Of a stretch of DNA of 64,000 nt, positions 9,762 through 19,391 are shown one piece after another. The stretch comes from Paludibacteraceae bacterium (GTDB lineage: Bacteria; Bacteroidota; Bacteroidia; Bacteroidales; Paludibacteraceae): contig JAFGVV010000029.1 of NCBI GenBank assembly GCA_016937795.1, forward strand, positions 1-64,000. Direction: 5' to 3'. Position 1 is the stretch's first letter. Every line of letters begins with the position of its first letter. Below the pieces are notes generated by a model, which was not told the origin of the DNA, did not search any database, and saw nothing but the letters and a program-made list of their open reading frames with translations. The translations under genes and the position numbers were made by a program.

Positions 9762-12700
9762 ATGAAAAAAACAATTTTATTTTTGTTGCTAGCTGTTTTA
9801 TTATCAGGTACATTGTTGGCTCAAAAAACAACAAAGGATGAAAAACTACGCAAAAAGGCTGCTGAATTGCAGTCCGAATTGCCCGATTCTGCTTTCACAA
9901 AAGTTTATCCGGGCAATCTGATCGAAGATGGTACATATCTGCAGTTAGCGCGCGAAGGCTGGTCCACTAAACAGATTTTCGCTGTCACTGATGATTATTT
10001 GCAAAAAAACCGCACAAAACTACGTGGTACAGCATCGTACGGTGCTTATACCAAGGAGTGGAAACCTTATTGGTATATGTTGGCACCAAATGATACTATA
10101 AAACGTTTCTCGGAACCGGAGTACAATGCTTCATTACAGAAAAAAATCAATAAGGCTTTTAAAGCTTCTGCCGGAAGTTATCAGCCGCGATTGTTTTATA
10201 CGCCAAACGATAGGTTGAAAGGTGTTCGTAACAAAGGATATTTTCGCCACAATCCTGTATTGCCTTCAGGTGGGAGAATTCACTGGATAGTAACTCATCC
10301 TACCGATTCAAATAAATTAATGGTTATTCCGGACGGTGATGCTATTTGGCGAACTGACGATGCTGGTCGTACATGGAATCCTGTCACCGACCGTATTCCT
10401 GATCGTTTTCATCGTTCGCAATCCAATGGCTATTGTATCCCTGTAGACCCTGATGATTGGAATCATTATTTTGCTTTTATGAGCAATGGAAATCCAGTAT
10501 ATGAAACCTTTGATGGGGGTGAAACCTGGGCAAGGGTTCCCAATGCCACACATAAAAGTTTCAAACGTGGGTATGGATTTAAAGATGCTCAGGGAACAAT
10601 GAAGTTTATCGGTGTAGAGCGAAATACATATACAGGTTGGGCCGGTAAATTATGGGTGAGCGACAACAAAGGTGTGACATGGCGCGAAGTGATTTTGACT
10701 AATGAGCAAAAAGATTCACAGCCCGATGGCTCCAAAGCTGCCTGGCTACAGGAGTTCGCTTTCGATCCTGTTGACAGAAATACTATATATATTACTACTG
10801 CACGTGGAATTCTTCGTTCCACTGATGGTATGGCTTATGTAAACGGCAGATTCAATCTTGAACGAATGAGTTTTAAGGTTTATAATCAATCGAAAACACA
10901 ATTGCTGAGCGAAGGTACATCCTTTCCTGTTCCTACTTCGGATGGACCGATGATGATAGAAGTACATCCGAAAGATCCGAACAAAATATGGGTGGCTCTC
11001 GGACAAAAAGGGAGTCCGTTGCAGTCGGCTGTTTTTTATTCCGACGATAAAGGCCAATCCTGGATTACACTTCGAAATTCGGTGGCTGGAATTGGTTCAG
11101 GACAGGTTTTTGGTAACGAAGCACCCGGAGGTTGGCTTGGAGGTTTTGCTGTTAACTTTACAAGCCCTTTGAAACTATATGGATGTTCCATGAGTTCAGC
11201 TAAAAGTAGCGATGGTGGTAAAACTTTCACTGAATATGCCTGGGGAAATCGTATGAAAGGTTTTCATCCTAACGGACAACTTTATGAGGTTAGCTGTTCG
11301 CGTCACAATGCCGATAATCACATGATGGTATCCACACCTTCGGGAAGAATTTTTCGTGCTTCGGATGGTGGTATGCTTATGATTGATCCAAAAATCAATA
11401 ACGGAGAGTGGACCAATATCTCGGGCGATATGGGACAAATACTGTTTTATCGTGCCCGTGTAAATGAATTTGGAGATAATACTATTGTTGGAAATACGCA
11501 GGATATTGATATTCAAACTTATCGTTATGGTCGATGGGGCAACTGGCGCGGCTACGAAGGTAGCACTGTAGCTATCAATCCTATCAGCAACGAAACCTAT
11601 TACTCAGGTGGAGGTGGCGGAACGCTCGAAGGAACTTCATGGGGAGATTCTTGGATAGAAGGTATTGGTAAAGCCGATGTAGTTACCGGAAACTGGTACC
11701 TGTGGCGTGGTAGTCGCAATATTGGGACTGAAGGTAATTACCGCGATATTGGTGTGGTTAAAGATGTTGGACGATCGGTTCAGCCCTTAACTATAAATAC
11801 TGCAAATACTACAATGACTACCCGCGACTTTGCTCTTTGTCGCGATACTAATGTCGGTAGTAGTCTTATCGTATTACGTAACGATTTAAATATCGTTCGT
11901 TTCGATAACGAAAGCACTTCGTATGTAAATGTACCTCGTCCTACATTTAGCAATTACAAGGCATCAGCCATTACGGTGAATCCCGATAATATTCGTGAAA
12001 TGTATATTGCCGACGATAACAATGGTGTATTAAAAACTGTAAACGGAGGTTTTTCGTGGACAAAAATATCCTCAGGAATTCCAACAGGTGTAGCTTTCAA
12101 TAATATTTATTATCATGAAGGTAGTGGTGATATTTATGCCGTTTCAGCTTCGACTGGTATCTTTTTGCTTCGCAATGGAGAATCGGAATGGCAGTTGTGG
12201 ATGAAAGGTTATAATCCTGCTGCATTTGGTGGAGCACAAATAAATTATGCTACACAGGAGATGATGATTTACGACTATGGGCGCGGAATTTGGATTGCTG
12301 ACCTTGAAACTCCCGCAGATCGTTTCTTTAAAAATGGATTTAAAATCAAACAACTTTCCAATATAAATACAGTTCGAACATTCGGAATCGATACTAAATG
12401 GGATATCCCAATGTATTATAAATACGAATGGACAGTGAACGGACAGTTACAAGCGAAGGCAACCGGACGTTATTTTACAACTGCAGGACTTGCAGTTGGC
12501 GATAAAGTGCAACTCAGACTTACATTGCGCGAAGCACCTGATGTATCGACTCTTTCAACCGAATTTGTGGTGGCTGCCAATCAGTCCGAAAATCCGGAAT
12601 TTGGTGCCGGTAAAGCCATTCGCTCTACAGGTACCGGACGTATTGATTTGGGGCATTTCGACTTTTTTAATGATGATTTCACTGTTGAGATGTGGGTAAA

Positions 12701-15700
12701 ACCGGTTTCTACCGATCAAACTGTGCTAATTGGTAATCGTAAATTCGATTCCCGTGACCAGCAGGGTTGGGTACTTGGCATTTTTGGAGGAAATCTGACA
12801 TTCAAATATGCGCCAAAATCAGTATTCCCGCAACCAACCTACGAAACTCAGATTGAACAGGATATTACTGTATCAGGCGGTGTAATCCCCTCAAACAAAT
12901 GGTCGCATGTGGCTCTCACTGTGCAGCGCAACGGATTAATCAAAATATATTTGAATGGAGTTCAGAAAGTTAGTCGTACAAGGTTAATCAGCGATGCAGG
13001 TCTTAACAGCACACAGCCTTTATCGTTATTAGCCGATGGTTATGAGTATTATCCGGCCAATGCTACTATTGATGAACTCAAAATATGGAACAGAATTCTA
13101 ACTATTGAAGAGGTTCGTAAAGGAATGACTGCGATTCCTTCGTCGGAATTTAGCGGAATGGTTTATTACAATGACTTTAATGCCGGAAGTACAGATAATC
13201 AGAAAGAAACATTCACTCGTAAAGGTATTCGTTCACGTATTCGTGCAGAAGTGAGTTATCCCGAAATGCCAATGGCTGTGGCGGCAAATCATGCATTATA
13301 CGATACTATTACACCTGTAGTAAAACAACTTATGAGTGGAACCGAAAAAGTGATGTCTGTACAAAGTTTAAATACACGCAAGTATAGCAGCCTGATTTCA
13401 CGTTTCGACAATGTTTATACGGCCTCGACTATCAGAGGAATGACTCCCGATCATTACGATCTAGCCCCTAGTACCTACAAAATTGATATTTTTGATATAT
13501 TACTTGCTACCGATTCAGTTGAAGTGAAAATGTATTTTCCAAACGCTGCTGATTTTGCCGGCGAAAGTATTTTTATGGCATCATCAGATAAGGAAGTGGC
13601 TCAGTGGGTCGAAGTGAAAGAAGCAAGCTATTTGGCAGCCGAAGATTGTATTGTAGCCCGATTCAAAACAGCTGAAATAAATGGTCAACTTATTACTGTT
13701 GTGAAAGCAAAACCGGCCATCGGACTTTCATTTCCAGATGCTACTGCTGCCGGATTGCTACCAGTGTTTCGTGAATCGCAGAGTTCAGTGTCATACAATG
13801 CTACATTGCTCAAATCGATGCCTGCTCCCGAAGGCGCTTATCATTTGATAAGTTCCCGTCAGTTTGTACAGCCTGGGTCTGTAACTTTCGGAACAGAATT
13901 GACTTCTGCTGGTTCGCTTACATTTAATGCTGATTCGCTCGGAGCTTTCAATCAGATCAGTCAGGTTACAATTTCAGGATCCGACAATCGTATGATTCCC
14001 TTCGAACTCGGTTTGCAAAATAAGATAGCGCCGGTTTATCAGGGTCAATCGCTTATGTTTAATGGTGGTGGAGCTACTATTGGCACATCGGCCGATTATG
14101 CAGGATTGCACAATTCGAATACTGTTACTGTAATGGGTTGGGTGCGTATCGACGATCCTGAAATACTTACCTCTACATCTGTGCGACCTTTGATTTTCTT
14201 CCGTGGTGGTGGTTCTACAATGGGAATTCATCTCGATGAAGGTGAAATACGTTGCCACTGGAACGAAGAATCATGGAGTTGGGGGCTGGCTACCGGACTT
14301 ACTTTTACAGCCAATGAAATAGGTCGTTGGGTACATGTGGCTATGGTTACCACAGCTTCGTCGATTAGTTTCTATATGAATGGTCGTAAGTTTACAAGTA
14401 ACCGTAGTATGAATCGTACAAGAGTGTTAAGTCCGCTGATGTTGGGTCGCAATAATGATGGTGACACCTGGTTCAAAGGTGCTTTCGATCAGGTGTTGCT
14501 TTGGAATCGTTCGCTTACCGAAGCCGAAGTGATGAAGTTTATGCATGAACGTGCATATGCTGACGAAAACGGACTTGTAGCTTCACTCACAATGGATACA
14601 CGCAACGAATCCGGTTCGCTGGTGGAAATGAAATCGAACAGCGCAATGACTTTTGGAGGTGCTATCGAACAGGAGCATCGTTCCGCTTTCCCATTCGGAG
14701 CTGTGAAACAAAGTGCGCATACTGGCACAGGCGTGAGTAATAATAGTGATGCATTTGCAGTGCAAATGCCTTCGACGCTTGTGGGTTCGTATTATCTTAC
14801 TCAGTATGGTCATATGCCTTATAATTATGTGGTGAGTGGACTCGCTCCGGCATTTAAAGGATTTTTTAGTGTGAATTATCCACAGGTACAAAGCTTCACG
14901 GGTGCTACCGATTCGGTAACATTTATTTGTCGTCATAATGCTATTCTGAAAGGAGATGTAATGCGTTTGGCTATTCGTGATTTGGGTGTGGAAACCGCCT
15001 TTGTAACCAAAGCAACAGCCACTGCATTGGCTGATGGCGTTGTGCAAACCCGTGTGCCTGCTTCCGATTTGAAGACTGCTTTCGAAGGTATCTGGCTTAC
15101 AAGTCCGGCAAATCTGCAGGTTGTGAAAGCTGTTGTGCCCGGTGAATTGAATACAGCTAAAATAATTCTAAGGGACGATCAGATTGGAATTCCGATTGAA
15201 TTCGAACGAACTTCGACACGTACAGGAGGAAAAATCGATCTCATTGTGCGAGAATCAAATTTTGCAACATTCGAAACCAGCGAAATCGATCTTTCAGTAG
15301 AAAGTAAAAAAACGGTAATGTTGCGTATTAATCGTGATGCCGTGAATCCAACTGTATACAATGATGTACAGGTAAGTTTTGTAGGGGCCGCAGGCGAAGC
15401 GCTTAATTTTAGTTTCGCACTTGAACCTCTCGCACGTATCAGCCTTGTAAACGGAACTTCCGATTCAACTTTCAGAGCAACATCCAATACTGCAACACTC
15501 GAACTGAAAGCTGAACTTCTGCGTGGCGTTTTCGATGAGCCTGTGAATATTCAGGTTAGTGGAGATCTTACTGCAGCTGTCTCTATCGGAACAGATTATC
15601 TTACTTCGGGTGGCAATAAACGTATAGTGAATGATAATTATGTAGTATCCATAAACGAAATGTATAGTGGCTGGACAACAGCCTCGAATCCATATTTATT

Positions 15701-16604
15701 CCCCTTCCTAATGAGTAAACAGGAGAACAGGATTATTGATGGTGTATCTTCGTTTATGTATCGTTTTGACCAGAAAGCACGTAACTTTTTTGCCTACGAT
15801 ACCCGTTATTTCGATAGTAATATGCTTTTGCGTCCGCTTGAAGGATTCCTTATGCAAACAAACAATGCCAAGGCTTCGTTGCAATTAATGGGCTCAGCAC
15901 GTGATACCAGTTATAACCGACGTAATACTGCGTATTTTGTAATGTCGCAGGAACAGGACATCGAGTTGGAACTATGGCTCGACACAATGAGATACGACCG
16001 CACCACACTGCGTTTTGCATACGGTGCAAGTGATCATTTCGTGTTCGACGAAGATGCACCCAAAATTCTGAGTACTGAAACGATTACTCCTCAGATATAT
16101 ACAGTAATGAGTAATGAGAAGTTTTCGATAAATACAATTTCACCCGTGGTAGGCGATATTGTACTTGGTGTGAGAACATACAAATCCGGTACTTATAAGT
16201 TCAAAGTTACTAAGGCTACTCACGACTCGAAAACCACAGTGCATTTATTCGATGAAACTACAGGCGAATCGGTTCTTGTGCGCGAAACAGGCGATATATA
16301 TACCGTTGATTTACCTGCTACTATGGGGACAAACGAACGTCGTTTTAAATTGAGAATTAGTACTGTTAACTCAAATGGTCAATTGTTAGGAAGCGGAATG
16401 AATGTGTGGGCTGAGTACAACCGTTGCTTTATTAGTGGCCTCATAGCAGGAGCTCAGGTGACAGTGTACGATGCTGCCGGACGTGTGGTGGCGGATGAGT
16501 TTGCCGACTCGGATAAATGGAGCGCAACACTGGCGACCGGTGTTTTTGTAATCCGTGTCATTAAGGATAATACTGAATTCAAATCCAAAGTGATTATTCA
16601 ATAA
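9762..16604 (+). CDS. 2280-residue secreted Asp-box beta-propeller protein with two LamG modules and T9SS domain
   Basis: The protein starts with a signal peptide (MKKTILFLLLAVLLSGTLLAQ) and a charged helical segment. Residues about 170-900 carry repeated Asp-box motifs of the SxDxGxTW type (RTDDAGRTW, FDGGETW, SDNKGVTW, SDDKGQSW, SSDGGKTF, TVNGGFSW), indicating a sortilin/VPS10- or sialidase-like propeller. LamG-like modules follow near 943-1125 and 1430-1600, then long beta-rich regions and a T9SS sorting domain (VTVYDAAGRVV; TGVFVIRVIKD). No sialidase RIP motif and no GH74 catalytic pair could be identified by eye, so it may bind or position glycans rather than cleave them. It is probably the last gene of the operon starting at 3830, with a 61-nt gap after the esterase and a hairpin terminator after it. 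The function is unknown. Confidence 0.75.
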   Translation: MKKTILFLLLAVLLSGTLLAQKTTKDEKLRKKAAELQSELPDSAFTKVYPGNLIEDGTYLQLAREGWSTKQIFAVTDDYLQKNRTKLRGTASYGAYTKEWKPYWYMLAPNDTIKRFSEPEYNASLQKKINKAFKASAGSYQPRLFYTPNDRLKGVRNKGYFRHNPVLPSGGRIHWIVTHPTDSNKLMVIPDGDAIWRTDDAGRTWNPVTDRIPDRFHRSQSNGYCIPVDPDDWNHYFAFMSNGNPVYETFDGGETWARVPNATHKSFKRGYGFKDAQGTMKFIGVERNTYTGWAGKLWVSDNKGVTWREVILTNEQKDSQPDGSKAAWLQEFAFDPVDRNTIYITTARGILRSTDGMAYVNGRFNLERMSFKVYNQSKTQLLSEGTSFPVPTSDGPMMIEVHPKDPNKIWVALGQKGSPLQSAVFYSDDKGQSWITLRNSVAGIGSGQVFGNEAPGGWLGGFAVNFTSPLKLYGCSMSSAKSSDGGKTFTEYAWGNRMKGFHPNGQLYEVSCSRHNADNHMMVSTPSGRIFRASDGGMLMIDPKINNGEWTNISGDMGQILFYRARVNEFGDNTIVGNTQDIDIQTYRYGRWGNWRGYEGSTVAINPISNETYYSGGGGGTLEGTSWGDSWIEGIGKADVVTGNWYLWRGSRNIGTEGNYRDIGVVKDVGRSVQPLTINTANTTMTTRDFALCRDTNVGSSLIVLRNDLNIVRFDNESTSYVNVPRPTFSNYKASAITVNPDNIREMYIADDNNGVLKTVNGGFSWTKISSGIPTGVAFNNIYYHEGSGDIYAVSASTGIFLLRNGESEWQLWMKGYNPAAFGGAQINYATQEMMIYDYGRGIWIADLETPADRFFKNGFKIKQLSNINTVRTFGIDTKWDIPMYYKYEWTVNGQLQAKATGRYFTTAGLAVGDKVQLRLTLREAPDVSTLSTEFVVAANQSENPEFGAGKAIRSTGTGRIDLGHFDFFNDDFTVEMWVKPVSTDQTVLIGNRKFDSRDQQGWVLGIFGGNLTFKYAPKSVFPQPTYETQIEQDITVSGGVIPSNKWSHVALTVQRNGLIKIYLNGVQKVSRTRLISDAGLNSTQPLSLLADGYEYYPANATIDELKIWNRILTIEEVRKGMTAIPSSEFSGMVYYNDFNAGSTDNQKETFTRKGIRSRIRAEVSYPEMPMAVAANHALYDTITPVVKQLMSGTEKVMSVQSLNTRKYSSLISRFDNVYTASTIRGMTPDHYDLAPSTYKIDIFDILLATDSVEVKMYFPNAADFAGESIFMASSDKEVAQWVEVKEASYLAAEDCIVARFKTAEINGQLITVVKAKPAIGLSFPDATAAGLLPVFRESQSSVSYNATLLKSMPAPEGAYHLISSRQFVQPGSVTFGTELTSAGSLTFNADSLGAFNQISQVTISGSDNRMIPFELGLQNKIAPVYQGQSLMFNGGGATIGTSADYAGLHNSNTVTVMGWVRIDDPEILTSTSVRPLIFFRGGGSTMGIHLDEGEIRCHWNEESWSWGLATGLTFTANEIGRWVHVAMVTTASSISFYMNGRKFTSNRSMNRTRVLSPLMLGRNNDGDTWFKGAFDQVLLWNRSLTEAEVMKFMHERAYADENGLVASLTMDTRNESGSLVEMKSNSAMTFGGAIEQEHRSAFPFGAVKQSAHTGTGVSNNSDAFAVQMPSTLVGSYYLTQYGHMPYNYVVSGLAPAFKGFFSVNYPQVQSFTGATDSVTFICRHNAILKGDVMRLAIRDLGVETAFVTKATATALADGVVQTRVPASDLKTAFEGIWLTSPANLQVVKAVVPGELNTAKIILRDDQIGIPIEFERTSTRTGGKIDLIVRESNFATFETSEIDLSVESKKTVMLRINRDAVNPTVYNDVQVSFVGAAGEALNFSFALEPLARISLVNGTSDSTFRATSNTATLELKAELLRGVFDEPVNIQVSGDLTAAVSIGTDYLTSGGNKRIVNDNYVVSINEMYSGWTTASNPYLFPFLMSKQENRIIDGVSSFMYRFDQKARNFFAYDTRYFDSNMLLRPLEGFLMQTNNAKASLQLMGSARDTSYNRRNTAYFVMSQEQDIELELWLDTMRYDRTTLRFAYGASDHFVFDEDAPKILSTETITPQIYTVMSNEKFSINTISPVVGDIVLGVRTYKSGTYKFKVTKATHDSKTTVHLFDETTGESVLVRETGDIYTVDLPATMGTNERRFKLRISTVNSNGQLLGSGMNVWAEYNRCFISGLIAGAQVTVYDAAGRVVADEFADSDKWSATLATGVFVIRVIKDNTEFKSKVIIQ

Positions 16605-16612
16605 AATCAATT

Positions 16613-16655
16613 CCGTAATCTTCGAAGGAAATACTCCGAAGGTTACGGTTTTCAT
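16613..16655 (+). terminator. terminator after giant Asp-box gene
   Basis: CCGTAATCTTCG (16613-16624) pairs with CGAAGGTTACGG (16637-16648), one wobble pair, followed by TTTTC. It lies 9 nt after the stop codon. Confidence 0.75.
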
Positions 16656-16810
16656 TCATTTTCAATATACAATTTTTTAAAAAAAACTTTTTTATAAAAA
16701 AATAATCATTTATGAAAGTCATATATCAATCTTCAGAAGTTTGCCCGACCCGCTACAATATTTTTTGTATTGAGGTAGTGAATGCTGCTTTTGCGAAATT
16801 CATTGACATA

Positions 16811-17743
16811 ATGTCCAATAAACATTTGGTTCTTGTTTTGTTATTTGTGCTTGTTTTACCGGTTTCGGCACAAACAATCGTTGATTCGTTGGTTATTGAG
16901 GCTGACGAAACCGTTGTTTTGCAGGGTAATAAGACTATTGATAAATTAATAGTGCATGCCGATAAAGTATCCACAGGACAACTTGTAATAGAGTCGGGCG
17001 TTGTGCAGGTCAATAAACTTACTTATCGGTTTGCACTCAAACAGGCCGAATGGACCATGTTAAGCATACCTACCGACATTCATAATCTCAACGACCCTGC
17101 TGTCTCGAATCTATCAAGTGTAGGGCTAACTCAAAACAGTGGTACGAGTCGTTATCTGATTAAAAAATTCGACAGTCAGGCTTATGCAAACCTTTCGCAG
17201 CCCTGGGTACAAATTACTACACCCGAACTAAAAGGTGGTGAGGCTTATCTTTTTTATGTAGTCACAGGTAGTGCTGACATGTTTAATCTTGAATTTTATT
17301 TTAATAATCTGAGTTTTAATCAATCAGCAGGTCCGGGTAGGGTGTTGGTCGATTTGGATTTGCAGGGGAGAGAAATTCTTAAAAATTATAATATACAGAT
17401 TAATGCCACTAATGTAAAAACAAATGATCTTGTAATTCAGGTTTATAACGAGCCGGAAAATGTGGTAATACCTGTAAATCATGCCGAGGCTTTACACGAT
17501 GCAAATATTTTGTTTACCGAAGATAATGATGGTATACGCATTACATTGCCCGATTCTCAAATGAGCAGAGTAATTATTACCAATAAAAAGATGAGTAAAG
17601 TATTTAAAACTATAGAATATGTGTCGCCTGCCGTCATTCGTCTTAACGATTTAAAGCCCGGAACTTACAGGGCAATTGTTGCCTACGGGCCTGCTACCGA
17701 AATTAAAACCTTTAAGCTTAGCAGAAGTATTTTCCGTCGTTGA
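16811..17743 (+). CDS. secreted protein of unknown function
   Basis: I do not recognise this protein. The frame is open from an ATG at 16712, but the ATG at 16811 gives a clean signal peptide (MSNKHLVLVLLFVLVLPVSAQ), so it is preferred; from 16811 the protein is 310 residues. The mature part is beta-rich, without cysteine motifs or known catalytic signatures. The N-terminal portion (TIVDSLVIEADETVVLQGNK, then LIVHADKVSTGQLVIESG) looks like a short right-handed beta stretch. The C-terminal segment (VIRLNDLKPGTYRAIVAYG) resembles the fold of a T9SS sorting domain but lacks a clear match. It sits alone between the terminator of the giant Asp-box gene and the GH109 gene. Confidence 0.6.
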   Translation: MSNKHLVLVLLFVLVLPVSAQTIVDSLVIEADETVVLQGNKTIDKLIVHADKVSTGQLVIESGVVQVNKLTYRFALKQAEWTMLSIPTDIHNLNDPAVSNLSSVGLTQNSGTSRYLIKKFDSQAYANLSQPWVQITTPELKGGEAYLFYVVTGSADMFNLEFYFNNLSFNQSAGPGRVLVDLDLQGREILKNYNIQINATNVKTNDLVIQVYNEPENVVIPVNHAEALHDANILFTEDNDGIRITLPDSQMSRVIITNKKMSKVFKTIEYVSPAVIRLNDLKPGTYRAIVAYGPATEIKTFKLSRSIFRR

Positions 17744-17794
17744 TGATACGGCTTTTACCCAATAAACTCTTTTTTCTGAAAAATTAGTATTTGT

Positions 17795-17829
17795 TTTGTC
17801 TGAAATATAATAAAATATATCTACATTTG
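17795..17829 (+). promoter_or_regulatory. possible promoter for the GH109 gene
   Basis: TACATTTG (17822-17829) matches TAnnTTTG. A TTTG at 17795-17798 lies 23 nt upstream, slightly long for a -33 element. The GH109 start codon is 62 nt downstream. Confidence 0.5.
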
Positions 17830-17891
17830 TCGCAGAAAAATAAAAACAAGAATAAAAATAGCTTATGTATTAATAATAAAATTTATTATCC

Positions 17892-19298
17892 ATGAAAAAA
17901 GTTCTCAATTTTGTGCTCATTGCCCTAATGGCTTTTGTGCTTTCGGTTCCGGCAACTAATGCCACAATAAAAAAGTCGCCTAAACCTATTAAAACTCATG
18001 TGCCCAAACGATCAAAGGGTCAGACAGATGTGGTAAATTTGGCGACTCCAAAAATGGATGTCGTGCGTGTTGGTTTTATTGGTCTTGGGATGCGTGGCCC
18101 CGGTGCTGTAAGTCGTTTTACTCATATCGAAGGAACTGATATTAAAGCGCTTTGCGATTTGTATCCGGAACGTGTTGAAAACATTCAGAAGAATCTAGAA
18201 AAAGCCGGTCGTCCCCGTGCAGCTGCTTATTCAGGAAGTGAAGATGCATGGAAGCAACTGTGTGAACGCGATGATATCGACTTGGTTTACATTGCTACCG
18301 ATTGGAAAAATCATGCTAAAATGGCATTGTACGCCATGGAAAAAGGAAAACATGTAGCTATTGAAGTTCCGGGTGCAATGACTATGAAAGAAATTTGGGC
18401 ATTAATTGACATGTCGGAAAAAACGCGCAAACATTGCATGATGCTCGAAAACTGTGTGTACGACTTTTTCGAACTTACTACGCTGAACATGGCTCAAAAC
18501 GGAGTTTTTGGCGAAGTGCTTCATACTGAAGGTGCATACATTCACAATCTTGAAGATTTCTGGGGTTCGTACACCAATAACTGGCGTCTCGATTACAATG
18601 AGAAACATCGCGGTGATGTGTATCCTACACATGGCCTCGGCCCAGCCTGTCAGTTGCTCGACATTCACCGTGGAGATAAAATGAACTACCTTGTAGCTGT
18701 GGATACAAAACCTGTGAATGGTCCGGCTGCTGTGAAAAAACTTCAGGGTCGCGAATCGAAAGATTTCAAAAATGGTGACCATACGCTTACGCTTATCCGT
18801 ACCGAAAAAGGTAAAACGATTCATATTCAGCATAATGTGGTGACCCCACGTCCTTACAGCCGTATGTATCAGCTTACCGGAACCGATGGTTTTGCAAACA
18901 AATATCCAACTGAAGGTTATTGTCTTCGTCCTTCGCAGGTATCTTCGGATATCACGCCTAACCACGAAGATTTGAATTCACATGGATTTGTTTCAAAAGA
19001 TATTAAAGATGCTTTGATGAAAAAATACAAACACCGTATTCACACAGAATTAGAAGAAACCGCTAAAAAAGTTGGTGGACATGGTGGTATGGACTTCATC
19101 ATGGATTATCGTTTGATTTACTGTCTTCGCAATGGCCTTCCACTCGATATGGATGTGTACGACCTTGCTGAGTGGAGTTGCTTGGCCGAACTTACTGCTA
19201 TTTCGCTCGAAAACAACAGTGCTCCCGTGACTGTTCCTGATTTTACACGTGGCGCATGGAATAAGGTAAAAGGCTATAGACACGCATTTGCAGATTAA
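17892..19298 (+). CDS. GH109-type NAD-dependent alpha-N-acetylgalactosaminidase (Gfo/Idh/MocA fold)
   Basis: A signal peptide (MKKVLNFVLIALMAFVLSVP) precedes an oxidoreductase-like Rossmann domain with the dinucleotide motif GFIGLGMRGPG near residue 60. The body carries family hallmarks: AIEVPGAMT (the usual EKP-like region), ENCVYDFFELTTLNM, RGDVYPTHGLGP and NNWRLDYN. GH109 enzymes use a tightly bound NAD+ and a transient oxidation to cleave terminal alpha-GalNAc, for example blood group A antigen or mucin cores. The length of 468 is normal. Unlike its neighbours it has no T9SS sorting domain, so it is probably periplasmic or exported differently. It is placed between the Asp-box and GH20 genes and ends at a hairpin terminator. 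The family is confident; the exact substrate is by homology. Confidence 0.88.
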   Translation: MKKVLNFVLIALMAFVLSVPATNATIKKSPKPIKTHVPKRSKGQTDVVNLATPKMDVVRVGFIGLGMRGPGAVSRFTHIEGTDIKALCDLYPERVENIQKNLEKAGRPRAAAYSGSEDAWKQLCERDDIDLVYIATDWKNHAKMALYAMEKGKHVAIEVPGAMTMKEIWALIDMSEKTRKHCMMLENCVYDFFELTTLNMAQNGVFGEVLHTEGAYIHNLEDFWGSYTNNWRLDYNEKHRGDVYPTHGLGPACQLLDIHRGDKMNYLVAVDTKPVNGPAAVKKLQGRESKDFKNGDHTLTLIRTEKGKTIHIQHNVVTPRPYSRMYQLTGTDGFANKYPTEGYCLRPSQVSSDITPNHEDLNSHGFVSKDIKDALMKKYKHRIHTELEETAKKVGGHGGMDFIMDYRLIYCLRNGLPLDMDVYDLAEWSCLAELTAISLENNSAPVTVPDFTRGAWNKVKGYRHAFAD

Positions 19299-19314
19299 TT
19301 TACGCTTGTTTAAA

Positions 19315-19360
19315 TGCAGAATATACCGTAACTTATAAGCGGATATTCTGCATTTTTTTT
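19315..19360 (+). terminator. terminator after GH109 gene
   Basis: TGCAGAATATaCCG (19315 on) pairs with CGGATATTCTGCA (19340-19352), one bulged base, followed by eight T. Confidence 0.85.
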
Positions 19361-19391
19361 GCCGATAAATATCCTTTTTAATATTTTTATT

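Noticed and set aside
9762..16604. sialidase (GH33) identity for the giant Asp-box protein
   Set aside because: Asp-boxes alone occur in many propellers; no RIP/FRIP motif or arginine triad could be placed.
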